NCBI GenBank assembly: GCA_021234155.1
Contig: JAJEKV010000020.1
Coordinates: forward strand, 3,828,563 to 3,892,562
DNA: 64,000 bases
Reading direction: 5' to 3'
Origin: Isoetes taiwanensis
Taxonomy: Eukaryota > Streptophyta > Lycopodiopsida > Isoetales > Isoetaceae
Each line of letters opens with the position of its first letter. The stretch's first letter is position 1. The translations under genes were made by a program, and so were the position numbers. Under the pieces are notes generated by a model. The model did not search any database. It was not told where the DNA came from and saw only the letters and a list, made by a program, of their open reading frames with translations. Below, piece after piece: positions 35,453-48,379 of the stretch.

Positions 35453-37819
35453 GAGTTGAAAGTTGTGGGACGGCCAGCTATACCATTGTTATCAGCGGAG
35501 TTGTTAAAGGAAGAGGTCGAAGCTTTCTTCCTTTTCATCTCACCTGAGTTATCTGGACTCATATTTGCATCCAGCTTATTTTTCTTACCAAGTAGAGCAA
35601 ATGGATTCTCTAGCATCTCCACGTCATCTATTGTATCTGTTTCGTTATCTGCCCAGTTGGAGTTGTCTTTATGATTCCTCAGAGCCGGTTCAAGAAGCCT
35701 TGCTCCTCGAGTATTCTTAGTTACCAAACCTGCGAGAGCCCCCTTCTCAGTAGAAGAAACCTCTGAGATATATTTAGACAGAGCTGACATTGGTTGTGGA
35801 GAGTCTGCACATTTTGAGTTCACCGTGTCATGAGAGCCTCTGGATTTCCTGGCCAAATTTCTAGCTCTTATACCATGTTTGGAGGCCACCACTTGCCATT
35901 GAGTCTCCCCACCCAGGGTGTCCACTTTAGAACATGGCACACTTTCGGTCGGCGTTTCCAGCACACAATCGGATGAAGAAGGGGTAGCAAAAGCCGGGCC
36001 GGGGCGGGGAGTAAATGGGGAGCGACCGCAACCCGGGAGGGAAACATGTGTCCCTTGAGGGGCTTCCTCCCGTAATGTCGCCTTGATCGCATGCTCATGT
36101 TCTCTGTCATTGCCCTCGGAGGCATTTTGATCCTTAACGTTTGCCTGGCTTGGTTTGATCACTTCATCTAGTTCCACATTTGGGAACATCCTCCTTATTT
36201 CCCATCCATTTAATAGCTTGAGTAAAAACTTAAAGCAACACATACCACTTTTCACGGTCCACTCCTTTAGGGATCTGCGTGTTGGATGTGATGGCAACCG
36301 CATTCTAGGCCCTTTGGCGATAGAGTGAGATACATATGAGCCTAAGCGTGTTGGCAATAGACTTTAGGAACTCGGAACTAGTAGGTCCGGTGGAAGATAC
36401 TCTATTTCAAACCAAAAAGGGATTTTGATAGCGGAAAGCTTATTAGGGAGAAAGCCCGGCGTGTAGAACCTGGTACAAAAAGGAAGCCTCCTGCAAATGG
36501 GTTCCGGCCGCGGGCAACTAGTCCATCCACAAATTACTTCAATCATCGAACATGATGAGAAAAAGTTGTTACCCAAAGGCCTTTAGCGATTGGTGTTGGG
36601 GCAAACCTAACCTCTTCAGGGAGCCGATAGCCATGAGTTTAACCTGCTTGGTCCAGAAGCCCCCAAGAAAGAAGCCCACCACTTGGCTTGAGATCAAACT
36701 TTCCAAATACCTTTTGTGCATCTCGTGATCAATTTCAGCCACTGGGAAGTTATCTTTTGTCTGCACATTAGTGCCATTGACCAATCCAGGCTCATTATTT
36801 GTAGTTACTACCCCAGGAGTCTGAACGAGACCTTTCTGTAATGCTTGGAGAGCCTCCGTAACTCTTGTGCTTCTGTTGGTAGCATATGTTTGCTTTTGAA
36901 TCCACTCCGAGAATCTCGGCTTATTCACTATACTCACTGAATCCTGCCCTTTCCAAGCTGAACCTTTTGGATGAATCCCCTTATTTTGCGTAAAATTTCC
37001 TAGGTTAACATCAGCCCCATCACTATGATGCTCTGATTCAGCGTTCTTTCCCCTGTTTACAGCCCTGCTTTTTAGAGATGAATAGTCAACAGGTTTGTCT
37101 AGATTAACTGTCTCATTAGGTGTTTGTTCCGTGGTGAATTTTTCTACATCATTTGGAGTGCCACTAGCTTCCTGATTTCTGACTTCCATCTCTACCGCTT
37201 TGGAGTTTTGCATTTTAGACATTGGACTATCCAGATGAACAGAGAGCTTACTTGTAGTGCTTATTTGTTGACTCTTTGGTGCTTTCCTTGTTGACTCCAT
37301 TTGAATCTTGTTATGCTGTGCAAGTATTGAGTCTATTCTTGCAGCAGATTTCTGCCTCAGCTCCAACAGCTTGATTTCATCTAGTTTTTTCCTTGCTTGC
37401 AGATCCCCCTCCTTAGTATCACCCTGCTTTGATATTGCCTCCCAGGCATTTATACATCGGTTTAGATCCCTGTCTGCTCCCACAGTCAATTTAGAGAGAA
37501 CTTGGACCACCGATTGCTCATCTCCATCTAAATCCACATCAGAGATTGGGGCTTCTGCCTCCAAACCCATCACTGATCCAGAAGCTAAGGATGGGCGAAA
37601 TTTTAGGGGGATGCATGCCCGCCTTTGGTCGGTTTCTTCTTCTGATGCTTGAAGCGGCAGAAATGGGGGGTTTGTGCCACGGGTGTCGAGTCGACCCTTC
37701 ACGGACCCGAAACGGCTAAGATGGGGCCACGAGGCCCGTCGATTCCGGCACAAATCTTTGCTTTGCATCTGAAACGGCCGTATGGGACCGCCCGCCTCGT
37801 CCATCGCCACGTCACCCAT
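35449..37819 (-). pseudogene. ORF1 of L1 copy A (DUF4283-like)
   Basis: The 416-residue part from 37819 includes a charged, low-complexity N-terminus and 'FPVAEIDHEMHKRYLESLIS', the start of a DUF4283-type nucleic-acid-binding domain. It continues after frameshifts at 36576 ('SAIKIPFWFEIEYLPPDL') and in a 302-residue part with 'KSGMCCFKFLLKLLNGWEI' and a Ser/Pro/Asn-rich tail ending at 35449. Copy B has the same domain intact. ORF1 proteins bind element RNA. Confidence 0.75.
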
Positions 37820-37840
37820 CCGTTCTTATTGACCAATAAT

Positions 37841-39835
37841 TGTTTTTCTATAGTGCTTTTACGGCCAGCTCAATCCCACAAGCAACGACTTAATCTAGTA
37901 TTGCAGAAGATACTGCTCATTTTTATTGAACAATATATCTCAAAACATATAGACTATAAAAATTTACAAATCAAGTTGGGAAGAAATCTTACATGCAATA
38001 AAACGTAAGTTCGACAATAAACTCTTCCTCGATATCCCATGGTTGACCAAGCCAATTATCTCATGGCTTGCCTTTTGCTAGTTGCACCACCTGGTGTGAC
38101 TTCTAATAGCCGCTCAGCAGTACTTCAAGCATGGCCTCATGCTAGTCGCATAGAGACCAAACATGGCCATTTGAGTCCTAATCATTATACGTTTCATATG
38201 TTCATGAAGAGTATACAACATGGTAAGTAAGTAAGAATGTTGTAGTTAGAAGGATGACAACATCCATGTCACTGCAAGTATTGCCATGTAAGGGCCTTGT
38301 ATTGTATGCCCTATGGGGTAGGCATTGAAGGCATACCAACAATGTGAAAATGTCACCATCACATAGGTTTCCTTTATCAACAACATAACAAATTTTTGAA
38401 AATTTGTATTGATTTCTCTTGGTAACATGTGCAACGATCTTCTTGGGTCTATATAAGCTTAAAGAGAGTTGGTGTAGGACAATGAGACTTGTGGGAGAAG
38501 AAGAGAGGATGTATCTCGCTTGAGGGTCAATATCAACAAAATCCAATTCTCATTTTCTATTGTCGACACGGGCATTTCAAACTAGACTTGTACCCTTGTC
38601 CGAAAGATGTTAATGAAGATACCCTAGTGCTAGCATGATAAAGCATATGATCCCCTCATTTTATGCTCAAGAGAGTGGAGCAGTTAGAGTGCCAAAGCAC
38701 TTCTTACTAGCCAAGAGGGTGACAATGCAGATGCTACTATCACTGCCCATGTGGGTTAATGCCCATATTCAATCTCCAAGAAGGTATTTCACTTAGTTCT
38801 TCATTTCCTTAATATGCTACTAAAAAGGCATTCTGTAGGCTAGTTCACATGGTATAGAAATATGCAGTGGCTTTCTTCAAGTGGAATAGGCACACCGTAA
38901 GCACTGCCTCAATTTCGCATTATAGACCTTGCGAGGGCTTAAAATGTTTGAACGAGCTGAACTTTTTTTTGCCTCTCAGCAGCTCTCATAAACTTCCAAA
39001 ATACACTAAAATTTATACAAATCATATAATCAGTTCGCCAATGTGAAACCTACATAAAAAAGGAAGCAGCAATGTTTATGGCACAATTTTCATAAGAAGA
39101 GTTTTCATTTGTGTAAAAATAAGTTCACAAATCTACCCTGTAAGCTGTAACAGTCAAAAACATTACTGATTTAGGGACCCGTAATCACCGCTCACATGTG
39201 CGCATTCAAGAGCCTCACGGAATCCGCTCGGGCATCTAGTGGCTAGCAGCTTTCGCACGTACCGATTTCTGTGTCGTGTCAACATCTTAGCCCTTGAAGG
39301 AAACACTGCAGCAGAGGGACATGGTGGATTGGGCGTTGCAGCCGCTCCATTTTTGGTCTAATCGCTTGCTCTGGGGGCTTGAATCTGCGGCAAATGCATT
39401 TCCTAGTATTTATGTTTTTTTATTTCTAATCTATAGGATTTGTTTATCCACCTTCCGGCCATGCCATTCGACCTCCAACAGTAGCTGTAAGAAACACCTT
39501 ATTCTGGCAAGGTTTTCTTCAAAGAAAATGTTAGCTTGCCTTGTCTAAAATGCAAGCATTGCATAATACACTCCGGCACCATCTTGTTGAGGAATCAGAG
39601 CTGCAAATCAGCATAGCAGTTTTAGTACGTTATGCTGCGAATGAGCTGCCTTTTACATCGCACTCTATGTAAAAGCCCATGTATGCATATAAATTTCAGC
39701 TCTATGTTGATATGCGGAAGTTGGAGCCCCTTGAACAGTTCATTAGAAAGAAATAGGTTTTCGTCTCCAAGCAGATGTTAGCATAGAACTATGGTGATCA
39801 TGGAAAGATATGAAAACTAAACTTGGCTGCAACTC
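37841..39835. other. No gene seen; region upstream of the PHD gene
   Basis: AT-rich, with no repeat or ORF that I can support. It would contain the promoter and 5' UTR of the gene beginning at 39836, but I see no decisive element. Confidence 0.5.
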
Positions 39836-42800
39836 ATGAAGCTAAAAAATGGGATACCCGTGCATCGTCCGACAAATGTTCATACAGGATCTCGGATGAT
39901 CACGGATTTTGACAATGCTGTTTTGCGTTCGAAGGAAAGGAGGTCATTCAACCTGCCTGAAGCTGATTATCTCGATGAAAAGCTTCTTCCTGGGACATCG
40001 GTTGAGGTCATTTCCTTAATATTCATTTTACTTATCATAGCATCCTGACAACCGTTTTAGTTTTAAACCGAGTAATTAACATCGTATTGTGCTTCACATT
40101 TTGAATCAATACAAAATGTACCCAAAATGAACGTCTATTTTAAACAGATGAAAAACGGAGGTAAAACATCTGGTGCTTTTGCTGGCAATATATTTGAGGC
40201 ATCTGCAAAATTTTCGGCAAAAGTTTTAATAGCTCGATTTACCATTCATTGGCAATTTGGCATTTATATTGCTTACTTTAGAATCACTGGTTTCAATGAC
40301 CATGGATTATATCATGCTTCTATTTAAGAGCTGACGCCACTTTAAGGAGAATCCAGGAATTTTAATTTCTATGTTCAGTTTTTTGCTTTCAAATGAAACA
40401 ATTTTTTGATACCTGAATTTACTTTACCTAACAGGTCCGGCAGGAGGAAACAGGTCTGCGAGGTGCATGGTATGCTGGAACGATACTTAAAGTCAGGCCT
40501 TGTTGCAGAATAGTGCAATATCATGAGTTGCTTTTTGAAGATGGCAAGTCTAGGCTCATTGAATCCATCCCAAGGCTGGAAGGTGCAAAGGTGCCTGCCT
40601 GTATTTCCTCGAGGTCTTCTTTGGAGGATGCACGAGGTTGTCTTAGACCACTTCCACCATCCTGCCCAGGCCTTGCACCTCACAGATGGAGAAGAGGCCT
40701 TTGTGTTGATGCATTATTTGCAGATGCTTGGTGGGAAGGAATTCTTATGGAGGATATAGTATCACCAAGTGGGACCTTAAGGGTGAAAGTCTACTTCCCA
40801 GATGAAGATGATGAGGAATGTTTTATGCTTCAAGATTTAAGAATCTCACAGGAATGGGATGAAGAGAATGATCTATGGACTGTGAAAGGCTACAGAAACA
40901 ATTTTGGCAACCCTTTAGTACATAAGGCAGAGTTTCCGCAAGCAGAATTGCTTGATGAAAACCCAAACACCAAAGCAGCAAAGAGATTCTTCTGCTGCCA
41001 TCTTGAGGCACCCGTGCAAGAAATGATGCATAATGAGGTTATAGAAGCTGTAAATAATCTGCAAAAGAAAATGTCTAGTGGGGCTGTTCTGAGTGATAAT
41101 AATCTCATGGGAATTAACTCTCAAGAAAAAGGGAAGAAGCAGGCACACACAGAGGTAAAGAGGGAAGAGTGGCAGCATGAACATGAGGACAAACCACAGT
41201 CAGGAGCAAAAGGAAAAGAGCAAAAGCAGCAGGTAAAGAAGAAAATGCAGGAGGAACTTATTGTCGAGAAAGCACAGGCACAAGTGAACGAGGAGGAGAA
41301 GAAGCAACGGGCACAAGTGAAACAAGGCAAGAGGATGAAACATGAGCAACGTAAAGATGTAGAAACAGTGGAAGAGGGAGTACAAGTGCATTGGCACGAA
41401 GTAGAGGTAAAGGCCCTGGTGGTGGAGGAGGAGAGGGACGTTGAGGATAAAGATGAGAGTGAGGATGATGACGATAATGGTGATGATGATGTGGTGGAGG
41501 AATACGACGAACTGGATGCAGAGGAGGGACAGGAAGAGGAATGGGAACAAGGGGAATGTGAAGAGGAAAAAGTGGAGAAAGATGAAGAGGAAGATGAAAA
41601 GGAGGACGGGGAGGAAACTATTGCAAACTGGATAGAAAGGAAGAGACTTGACAGCAATGCAAATGCCATGGTTAACAAAACTAATCCATATAGGGATGAA
41701 GAAGCAAACAACTGTCAGAATAGAAGTTCCTGTTTATCTCTGGCAGATGAAATAGATGTTGCAGATTCATTAAACAGCGACCTGAACCAAAGGTTTGAAA
41801 ATGATCAAGAAGATTTGTTGTTGTCTGCCATTGAGAACACAGTAGAACAGGAAGCGCAAAAGTTTCCTTCTAATGCCAAGGAGCATGGGGGTCACCATGA
41901 AAGTTCTGGGAGTACGTCTGCTGCTTCTCCACATGGAAAGAAACCTCCATATACTCCAAATAAAGGTGGAGTGCTCAGTGATGCCAGGAGTAGAGCAAAA
42001 AAAATTCTTCGTGATTCTGGCTGGTCGATTGACTTCAGAACTGTCCTACGACGGGGGAAAGTTTGTAGGGACCCTTACCATGTTTCTCCGCTTGGAAGTC
42101 ACCATTATTCCTTACCTGATGCATGTCGGGAATGGATAAGGCAAAATAAAAAAAAGGAAGATCTTAATAGTGATCAATTTTTCCATCTACGTGTGCTTGC
42201 TGAAGGTGGATATGCTTGTCCAAAAATTCTTCTCGACAGGCCAGCAACACAAAAGGACAGGAATAAATTACTGAAACGCTCGAATGCCAATATAGAAAAA
42301 GAAAAATTGTGTTCCTCTATGCACGAGCAGAAGGGAAAGCATATAAGCAAAGATGCTGGGGCTAACTTAGGGACAAAATCACACCCCAAGCATAAGACGA
42401 AAAGCGTAAATGCCAAGTCTAAAACCTTGACCTGTCGTGCAAAGAAAAAAAGAGGACGCCCAAGGATGAGACTTGAGACAGTCACTAGGCAGTTAGGGAA
42501 CGAAAGATCTGATGCAACAAATGGAGCACCCAAGAATGCAAGAAAGAAAAGCATCATTTCATGGTTGATAGACATGAAAGTAATTCGTGAGAATGAGGAA
42601 GTCTTTTGTAGGAGTAGCCAAGGAGTTTTAGTGCTGAAAGGGCAAGTTTCTCATAATGGCATATTCTGCCATTGTTGCACGACTACATTTGCTATGTCTA
42701 TTTTTCAAGCCCATGTTGGCAAGAGCATTTATGTTAAAGATGGCAGATCAATAATAGATTGCCAAATGGATGCACTTGAATTACTGGACGAAAATGAGAA

Positions 42801-45800
42801 AACAAATACGTTTGCGAGAGTTGTGGATGAGAGTGAAAGTGATGACACATGTGGTATCTGTGGTGATGGTGGTGAACTTATCTGCTGTGATGGATGTCCC
42901 TCAACATTTCACTTGGACTGTGTTATGCTTGAGGTACGTGTTATGTATGGTTGTTTATTTTTTATTGAATGATAGATGTATATGTATGAACACTATTCTC
43001 ATAGATGATATCCTGATCTTTGGTATCGAGATGTATTGAGAATCTTGTTCCATGCTCACTGAAGAAGAACATTAACTTCATAGTTCCTTTGTAATGTCTC
43101 GTGTTCAAATTTAAGCATGGGCATTTAAAATCTCTGGTCTTTTCATATATAAGAAGTTGTAGAGTGCAGCTAGGGCGGACAAATTTATTTTTGCAACAGA
43201 TAAGAAAATGTAGAACATTGGGACGTGCCGTACAATTTACAAATAAGAATGTCATCACAGACCCATAAAAATCTCTTCAATCTTGCAAGTCATCCCATTG
43301 CACAAAATCTCGTTCTTTCATTGGACTGCTTAGAATAAGCCTGCATGTGAGGTTTGTCTTTAGAAGAAGTAAATAAAGCATCTATGAGGTCGGAATGAAC
43401 AGACCTTTAGTTATTATCTACAAATAAGTGCAATGAAGATCAAGCTTTAGAGACCTAAACTGTGTACTGGAGTTGAATTAAATTTACGGTCAGTAGACTT
43501 ACATAACTATCTGCAGATGAGTCTCATATTTATGAAAAACAAAATAGAGTAGAAGGTTCGGATCGAAGCTGCGCCTGCCTATGGCAAGTTTATGCATGTT
43601 ATCTTTTTATGGACAGGGAGTTCCTGATGGCGACTGGTTTTGTTCGACTTGTCGATGTGGAATATGTGCTGAAGGTGTGATTAATCAGAATGGAGATAGT
43701 CAGACGTCAGTAGTATTCTGTTATCAATGTGAAAAAAACTGTAAGGCCACCTGTTCATAGTTTGCATCCTTGCCAACTGAAGTTGTGTAACTGCTTAACA
43801 CGTCTGTTTTTTCTGAACTTTTTTTACTCTTTGCAGACCATGTCAATTGCTTGCACAGCAATGGCTTAAGCAAATATGGCTTATATTTTGATGAATATGC
43901 TTTCTGCAGTCCAATTTGTAAAAAGGTATGAAACAAGTACAGATATTTGAATCCTATAGTCTGTTGGATTGTCTGCAGCCAGATTTAGCAACTTTTACTA
44001 TTTTCTTGATTATGAAATTTCTTTGATTATCTGTTGCAATTTTGCTCATTCTATGTGTTTGCATGGAAGATCTTTAGAACCTTGCGTGGCCTTGTTGGTT
44101 TGACGAAATCATTAGATGGAGGCACATGGTTTACCTTATTGAGGTCTACAAAGAATGATCAAGAAGCAAAATTTAATATTGAAAACCATTCCAAATTGGC
44201 ACTGGCACTAACTGTCATGATGGAGTGTTTCCGTCCAATGGTTGACCATTGTACAAATGTTGAATTAATTGCACATTTGCTTTATAATCGTGGGTAAGTG
44301 TCACATTACCACTTAAATCTCAGCTTTATAGCATACATTGACATATATCTTTTTTTTTTAAATCAGTGGAAATATCGGTCGTCTAAATTATCAGGGGTTT
44401 TATACCATTATCTTGGGTAAAGAAGATGAAATCATTTCTGCTGCTACCATCAGGTTTGTCCATACCCAGCTCTGTACTGTTGAATTTATACAGGAGAATG
44501 CCTTGATGCTGTAGCTGTAGTGCTGATAGGTTTTTTCCATGGTGAACTTGTTTGTGTTCTCTGTTGGCTTATTGTTAAATGGAAAGGGAAATCATCAAAC
44601 GAAATAAACAAATGGAACTACTATTTGATAGAGATCCTGCAGTCTAGGAGATGACAGTGCACAGTAAGGCTCCAACCTTAGGAGCTATAAAAGAATCCGT
44701 GCATTAGATTTGCATCTCATACTTGCAGCAAGTCCTGTAGTAGTGCTGCCTGTGGAACAGTATATATATGTTAGATGGAAAGGCACCTAAATTCACATCT
44801 ATATTGGCTATCAAGATGACGTCCATCATTGAGCAGGTATAGGTCTTTCATTTCTACCAGGAGCAGGTGAAATATGGGACATATATATTGAGAAATATAG
44901 GGGACATCTATTGTGAGGATAAAATTTGTCTTATCATCAGCAGCATATATAACTATTCAGCCTTCTTTGCATTATGTGCCATGTCTAGCTGATACCAAAG
45001 TCCAGTTTCATTATCATAGTTCTAATTACCAAATCTATGCAGGATTCATGGCCTTCAAGTGGCAGAGATGCCATTGATTGGAACTCGTTTTCAATACCGC
45101 CGACAGGGCATGTGTCGCCGTCTTCTTGATGCCATTGAACAGGTATTCTGGGGTTCCTAATGTATATTGTGCAGAGCCTATGCAAAATTTTTGGTTTATG
45201 AACTTTATTTTTTCTTGGAAATGTGTGTAGATGCTTCGGAGCATCGGAGTTGAAACTTTGGTCTTGCCAGCTGTGCCAGACCTATTAGAAACATGGACAA
45301 ATAGGTTTGGTTTCCAGCCTCTAAATGCTCCCCTGAAAACCAAACTTGTGAATATGAACATTGTAACATTTCCTGGGACGACTCTTCTGCACAAGCGTCT
45401 TATAGAAGACAAAATCAAAGTCACAGGTAGCTCGATATTTTCTTGTATTGTGCATAAGGTTCCTTGCTCGTTGGAAAGATTTATTTCTTATTTGTTTGCT
45501 TTTGCATTGGATAAACAGCTAAAACTTCTCCAGGGAAGATGGTGAAGAAACAGCATGCAATAGTTGAGAAAGAAGATTCTTGCACAAATACCGTGCCTCT
45601 TAAAAGGAAGAGGACATCTGAATGTAATCAACAGGATGTTCAGCTTGGTTCCTGTGTAACAGACTCAGTAACTAAGAGAAGAAAGACAAGCCAGCCTGCA
45701 AAAGGTACCTTGCCTGAAGTTCCAGTTTCAGATGTAGGTTTATTGCCACACTGCGAGGTTCCGATAGAACCAGACACAAAGCTTCAGACCAAAGCAGAAA

Positions 45801-46982
45801 AAACCGATTCATGCAAGAAGATACATGATTACAATAACCTTGATCAGCTACCATCCAATAGCATCAATGCTAAGTTGCAGCCGGACCAAAAGTGTGCACC
45901 TATCTTTTAATTTTATGCCTACTGGCATCTTTCCGATTGCATGCACCATGGTATACTGGTTTTGTACAAGTCCGGTTTACATTGTCGTTACTTGTAGGTC
46001 GGTCCAATCCGAGGGAGGAGACGGAGACTCATCAAAAGTGGTCATTACAAAAACTCGTTCTAACCGGCTGGTAAGCCTGCCAATACCATGTGTAGATGCA
46101 GATTGAGGTATGCCTAACAGCTTAGTTTTGACAAATTTGCAGGTGAAGTCATCTCAGTGGGTTGCTGATGCTCTCAAGAAACTCAGACCACGTATATCTC
46201 AAATAACAGTCGCCAAACAGGTCATAGGGAATGGGCAGATTTTTCACTGTGACAATGACGACAGCATTTCAGATGATCTTGAGTTTTCAGTTCAATTGGA
46301 GAAGAATGATATTCAGTATACGGAATTATCTACAGAAAGGTAATGTAATTTTTTATCAGGCCCACATGTTATAGAGATGCTAACGTTGGTTCTAATTCAC
46401 AACAGATCAGAAGCAGTTAGCAAGATTGACCCAGCCGATTCATTGGCAGGTGAAGGCTCAAAAACATGAAAATAAGAGTTAGGTAGAATATGTATTTTTA
46501 AAGTAGAACCACATGAACAATTGGTAGTGATTATGCACCAGGATTGGAACGACCACTTCTTTCTCCATATGAAGGTGGGCGAAAGGCAGGCAGTCCTGGA
46601 CTTCAAAATATTACAGCTCATTTGAAACAATTGGATCAGGCGAATATATTTCCTTCATGCACTGCCATGGCGCTTATGTTGCTGAGTGGTATACCATCAT
46701 TTTTCTCTATAAGAACATTCCTTCAAAGACAGGGAGCTGATAGCTGTGACGTATTTCAGGTGCAGCAAATGAACTCAAGCAGTTGCCTGGAAAGTGTAAA
46801 TCAGGAAACTGAGGCAACAAGGAGAGATGCAGACTTAAGTTTAAGAGGCAACTTCTTGTTTCTCTCAAGTTGTAGCAGGCCAAATGGTAAGTTTCAGGTA
46901 GGTTAATTGACGACAACCTACCAAGATTTGTATGCTTGATTAATCATGCTTATTTTCCAGGGTGGTGAGAAAGCGCAGTGAA
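39836..46982 (+). CDS. IDM1-like Agenet / Jas-TPL-bd / PHD / GNAT protein (histone acetyltransferase-like)
   Basis: About thirteen exons with GT-AG junctions and consistent phases: 39836-40006, 40435-42933, 43617-43740, 43837-43925, 44070-44293, 44367-44453, 45043-45142, 45231-45426, 45534-45891, 45998-46070, 46143-46339, 46406-46449, and 46542 to about 46890 with a possible short last exon to 46982 (about 1,500 residues; the end is uncertain). Domain order: Agenet-type module ('LPGTSVE', '[17 protein letters not shown]', '[12 protein letters not shown]'); a long Glu/Lys-rich acidic stretch (41140-41640); '[20 protein letters not shown]'; a Jas/TPL-binding type domain ('[14 protein letters not shown]', '[12 protein letters not shown]'); PHD finger ('[16 protein letters not shown]', then '[20 protein letters not shown]'); a second Cys-His segment ('CYQCEKNYHVNCL'); and a GNAT domain ('[15 protein letters not shown]', acetyl-CoA loop). 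In Arabidopsis, IDM1/ROS4 acetylates histone H3 to guide active DNA demethylation. The same role here is inference. I see no break. Confidence 0.85.
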
Positions 46983-47813
46983 ATAGCATGCAAAAGCTGC
47001 TTGTGTATAATTTAGCTGCGTTTGTAAAGGTAATGAAACGTCAACCAAAAGCACAGAAATGGATTTTTTGCTCTGACCTGGAGATTGGAATCAGCCAATT
47101 GGCTGCTTGGCTTCCAGATGGCATGGCTTGATCTGGTCGCCTTAACCTCATGATCACTGTAATTGCAAACATCAATATAATGCCCTGAAGCGGAGCTCAA
47201 AGAAACTTGTACCATTTCCTTGTCTAAGGTATTAGTTAAAGAGCTCCCTTTTCTTACTCTTGCTCTTGTTGCATAACTTGTATTTAAAACCACCAACAGA
47301 AGCGTAGAAGATATAATTTGTGGACAAGTTGATTCTTTAGAAGAGCAAGAGGAGACACCCTATGCTTGTTTCTTCGTTGCCCACCTTCAATAGTACCGAC
47401 TGGAATAGAGCTTGCGTAAAACCATTCAAGAGTGGTATTGTGTCCAATCTGATGAATTAAGTGCTCTACTATTGTTGCATAAAATGGGCGACGCCAAACC
47501 CCATTTTAGCACCCTACAATGACGTCTGTGCATTTTACGGCTGCACCTTGAATCCACGGCTATTAACCAGTTTCATAAAGAAAACTACTGTAGCTAACAA
47601 AATAATTCGTGCAGCCATGTATTTCTTCCCTAATGGCAACCGGTGTGTGCACGCAAGAATGGTACAAATATACCCACGAGTAGTTTTTGGGAAAATAACC
47701 CCTATATTTATATGCAAATTATAGGCCTCTATTTTAAGGGTAATGTTGATGGAAATGATGGTAACTTTTTTGTGATTCATCCAAATAAAAGTGTCTTTCA
47801 GATATATTGTAAA
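46983..47813. other. 3' flank of the PHD gene, duplicated at 60187-61085
   Basis: No ORF that I would call. The whole stretch recurs downstream with a few percent divergence and some small indels, ending exactly at the Helitron insertion point. Confidence 0.7.
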
Positions 47814-48296
47814 CTAGTAACGATGCCCAGCGTTGCTGGGCATAAGTTGGGGACCTGTAAATGATAAGGTAGCAATGATACCGAGGTGCTGCTCACCACT
47901 CGATGCATTATCTTTTCATTAAGTGTCTAGCTCGCTTTCCAATTCTTCCCTCTTAGAACCTTCCCCATTCATGTTCTTGGACCTAGAATAGCTTGATGCG
48001 TTGGGAAAGTTTCTTAATGTCTTTCATGTTTGTTATAGTCGAAGCATTAGAGTTGCATTAGAGGTCTGTACGAATGCATAATGCATTGGAGGTGTCATTG
48101 GATTGACTCCAATGGCTTTGATAGATTTACCCTTTTTTCCTCTTAAAAACCCTTTCCCTTCATTTTTCCCTTTTCTTTTTTTCGCTTAACTCCCGCATTA
48201 ACTCACGTTGCTAGATGGAGTTCTCCTCAAATCAATTCACGACCATAGGTTGATGTTTTGATTTAGAAGGGAAAAGGGGCATAAATCTGGACGTAT

Positions 48297-48379
48297 TTGC
48301 TCTACAACTGAATCTTGTTGAGTCACCTTTCTATAGTCCTATTTTAGAGCTACATATAAAATAACATGTCCATGGTTTT
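48297..48379. repeat. ~85 bp tandem repeat unit, left copy (partner 55131-55225)
   Basis: 'ttgctctacaa', 'atagtc', 'tattttagagctacatataa' and 'catgtc(c/t)atggtttt' occur in the same order on both sides of L1 copy B. The L1 therefore inserted at the junction of a two-unit tandem repeat inside the Helitron. Confidence 0.75.

Larger units (their letters stand above)
32268..37840 (-). mobile_element. L1-type LINE, copy A (3' truncated)
   Basis: The minus strand carries ORF1 with a DUF4283-like part (37819 to 35449), an endonuclease (35452 to about 34900), RT remnants (about 34640 to 32930) and a post-RT region ending at 32268. It matches copy B along 32268-36900 (B: 49250-53900). The last ~870 bp of B, including the zinc tail and poly(A), are missing. 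The stretch upstream of about 37000 does not match B. LINEs normally truncate at the 5' end, so the loss of the 3' end suggests a later deletion. Confidence 0.8.

Noticed and set aside
41121-41711. 196-codon Ser/Cys-rich minus-strand ORF
   Set aside because: It is the antisense of the Glu/Lys/Asp-rich stretch of the PHD gene. Low-complexity sequence keeps the opposite strand open.
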